A stretch of 64,000 nucleotides of DNA, from assembly GCA_030142905.1 (NCBI GenBank), contig JASJOG010000187.1, positions 186,001 to 250,000 of the forward strand. Reading direction: 5' to 3'. The notes beneath the pieces were generated by a model. The model ran no database searches. It saw nothing but the letters and a program-made list of their open reading frames with translations, and was not told where the DNA came from. The translations under genes were made by a program, and so were the position numbers. Origin of the DNA: Heliopora coerulea (Eukaryota > Cnidaria > Anthozoa > Scleralcyonacea > Helioporidae). Every line of letters begins with the position of its first letter. Positions within the stretch are counted from its first letter, which is position 1. Below, in pieces: positions 62,136 through 64,000 of this stretch.

Positions 62136-64000
62136 GAGTAAGATCTTAGCCCGCATCCTACCCCCTCTCAGCCTTGGCAAAACACATAATTCTGCGACAC
62201 CATTGAACTAAATTTTATTTCAAAGAAAAGCACAAACATCGATACTAAAACATGCACCCTAAACTAACACAAATACATCTATTACAACAAATGAATACTT
62301 ATCTTAAGTTTCCTGCTGCCTTACATCCACTTTATCTTCATTAGGCCGCCATACCTAAATAAAAAACATCAGGACGACATTAATTTTCTCCTATAACTAA
62401 ACAATTACATAAAGAGTAAGATCTTACCCCATATCCTAACACCGCTTTGCCTTGGCGAAACACTTTGTTCTGCGGCGCCACAGAACTAAATCTTTCGCCA
62501 CGGAAAAGCACTAACATCGATACTAAAACATGCATCCTAAATTAATACAATTACATTTACTACAGCCAATGAATATTTACCTTAAAAAGTCCCATCTTGC
62601 TTTACATTCACTTTATCTTCATTTGGCAAACATACCTACATAAAAAACAATACAACAACATTTAGTTTTCTGCTATAACTAAATTATCTATTACATTAAG
62701 AGTAAGATCTCACCCCCTATCCTACCCTACTTAGCCTTTGCAAAACACTTAGTTCTGTCGCACCACAAAACAAAATATTACCTTAAAGGAAAGCCCTCAT
62801 ATCCATACTAAATCATGCATCCTAAACTAACACAAGTACATCTATTAAGACCAATGACTACTTGTCTTAAAAGGTCACTTCCTGCTTTACATTCACTTTA
62901 TCTTCATTTGGACAACATGCCTACATAAAAAACATCAGAACAACATTAATTTTCTGCTATAACTAAATGAACTATTCCGTTAAGTTTCAGATCTTACCAC
63001 CTACCCCACCCCCTAGTAGCCTTGGCATTACACCTGGTTCCGCAGTACGACAGAACAAAATATTACATATCCGAAAAGCATTAACATTGAATTTAAAACA
63101 TGCATCTTAAACTAGCACAAATACTCATATTACAACTAATAAATACTTATCTTGAGAAGTCCTATGCTGTTTGGCATTCACTTTATCTTCATTTGGCAAC
63201 ATACCTACATAAAAACCTTCAGAATAACATTAATTTTCTGCTAAAACAAAATTAACTATTACGTTGGGGTAAGATCTTTCCGGTATCCTACAACCGCTTA
63301 GCCTTGGGGAAAGACTTAGTTCTGCCGTACCAAAGAACTAAATCTTTCTTCACGGAAAACTACTAACAACGATACTAAAACATGCATCCTAACTAACACA
63401 AATACATTTATTACAACCAATGAATACGTATCAGAAAAAGTCTCCAGCAGTTTAACATTCACTTTATCTTAATTTGCACAATATACCTGCATAAAAGCTT
63501 CAGGACAACATTAATTTTCGGCCATAACTAAATTAACTATTACGTTAAGAGTAAGGTCTTACCCCATATCCTACCCCGCTTAGTCTTGGCAACAGACTTA
63601 GGTCTGCGGCACAACAGAACTAAATCTTTCTTCATGGAAGAGCACTAACATTCATACTAAAACATGCATCCTAAACTAACAAAAATACATTTATTACAAC
63701 CAATGAGTACTTATCTGAAAAAGTCTCCTGCTGCTTTACATTCACTTTATCTTCATTTGACCAATATACTTAAACAAAAACGTCATAACAACATTTGGTT
63801 TTCTGCTATAACTAAATTAACTTCTAGGTTAAGAGTAAGATCTTATCCCTTATCCTAACCCCGCTTACCCTTGGCAAAACACTTAGTTCTGTGGCGCCAC
63901 AGAACTAAATCTTTCCTCACGAAAAAGCACTGACATTGAAGCTAAAACCAGCATCCTAAACTAACACAAATACATCTATTACAACCAATGAGTACTTATC
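62136..64000. repeat. 285-bp satellite, final block
   Basis: About 6.5 units, continuing past the window. The first two match 9129-9700, the next match about 11110-11800, so about five units present in the main block are absent here. A perfect 26-bp palindrome lies at 63883-63908. The segment 63757-63970 matches 24340-24560. No gene is supported. Confidence 0.88.

Overview
The window is nuclear DNA of a eukaryote, most likely an invertebrate animal. It is AT-rich and made almost entirely of repeats. There is no sign of an ordinary host gene apart from one possible captured fragment, and I recognised no tRNA or rRNA. The mix of a CR1/L2-like LINE with a 2A-like motif, a piggyBac relic, long satellite arrays and Polinton (Maverick) elements of a type I associate with cnidarians suggests a cnidarian-like host, but the species cannot be fixed from the sequence.

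Layout. 1-252: LINE fragment. 253-2235: tandem array of a unit of about 378 bp. 2236-4805, 9129-20160, 23836-24766, 60472-61257 and 62136-64000: satellite with a unit of about 285 bp. 4806-8382 and 20161-23835: two related LINE copies (PHD-like finger, 2A-like motif, AP endonuclease, partial reverse transcriptase), both embedded in satellite with the same end points. 8387-9124: a piggyBac relic between TTAA sites, with a related right-hand piece near 61640-62131. 24767-60471: an old Polinton. Nested inside its DNA polymerase gene is a second, much better preserved Polinton at 37860-56196.

The inner Polinton is 18,337 bp, with terminal inverted repeats of about 477 bp that begin AGTAGTCTATATAG, and a perfect 6-bp target duplication, AATAAA. 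It encodes a protein-primed DNA polymerase B, a chromodomain integrase, an A32-like packaging ATPase, a probable major capsid protein and a possible penton-like protein. It also has two phage-like trimeric fibre proteins with lectin-like C-termini, a cluster of small membrane proteins, a putative N-myristoylated protein, an AT-hook protein and a SAP plus NUMOD1-like protein. Most reading frames are intact. The polymerase carries two nonsense codons, a coiled-coil membrane gene is frameshifted, and the 434-residue gene has an early stop near its C-terminus. The outer Polinton carries the same core genes in the opposite orientation but is heavily decayed.

Most striking points: (1) the outer Polinton carries a gene closely resembling translation initiation factor eIF2-beta, with its IFDP motif and C4 zinc ribbon, at a site where the inner element has only direct repeats; (2) most Polinton genes start inside a TATAAATAAATG-like motif, reminiscent of poxvirus late promoters; (3) both Polintons are peppered with GC-rich mini-hairpins, often in frame inside genes; (4) the nested insertion can be resolved to the base.
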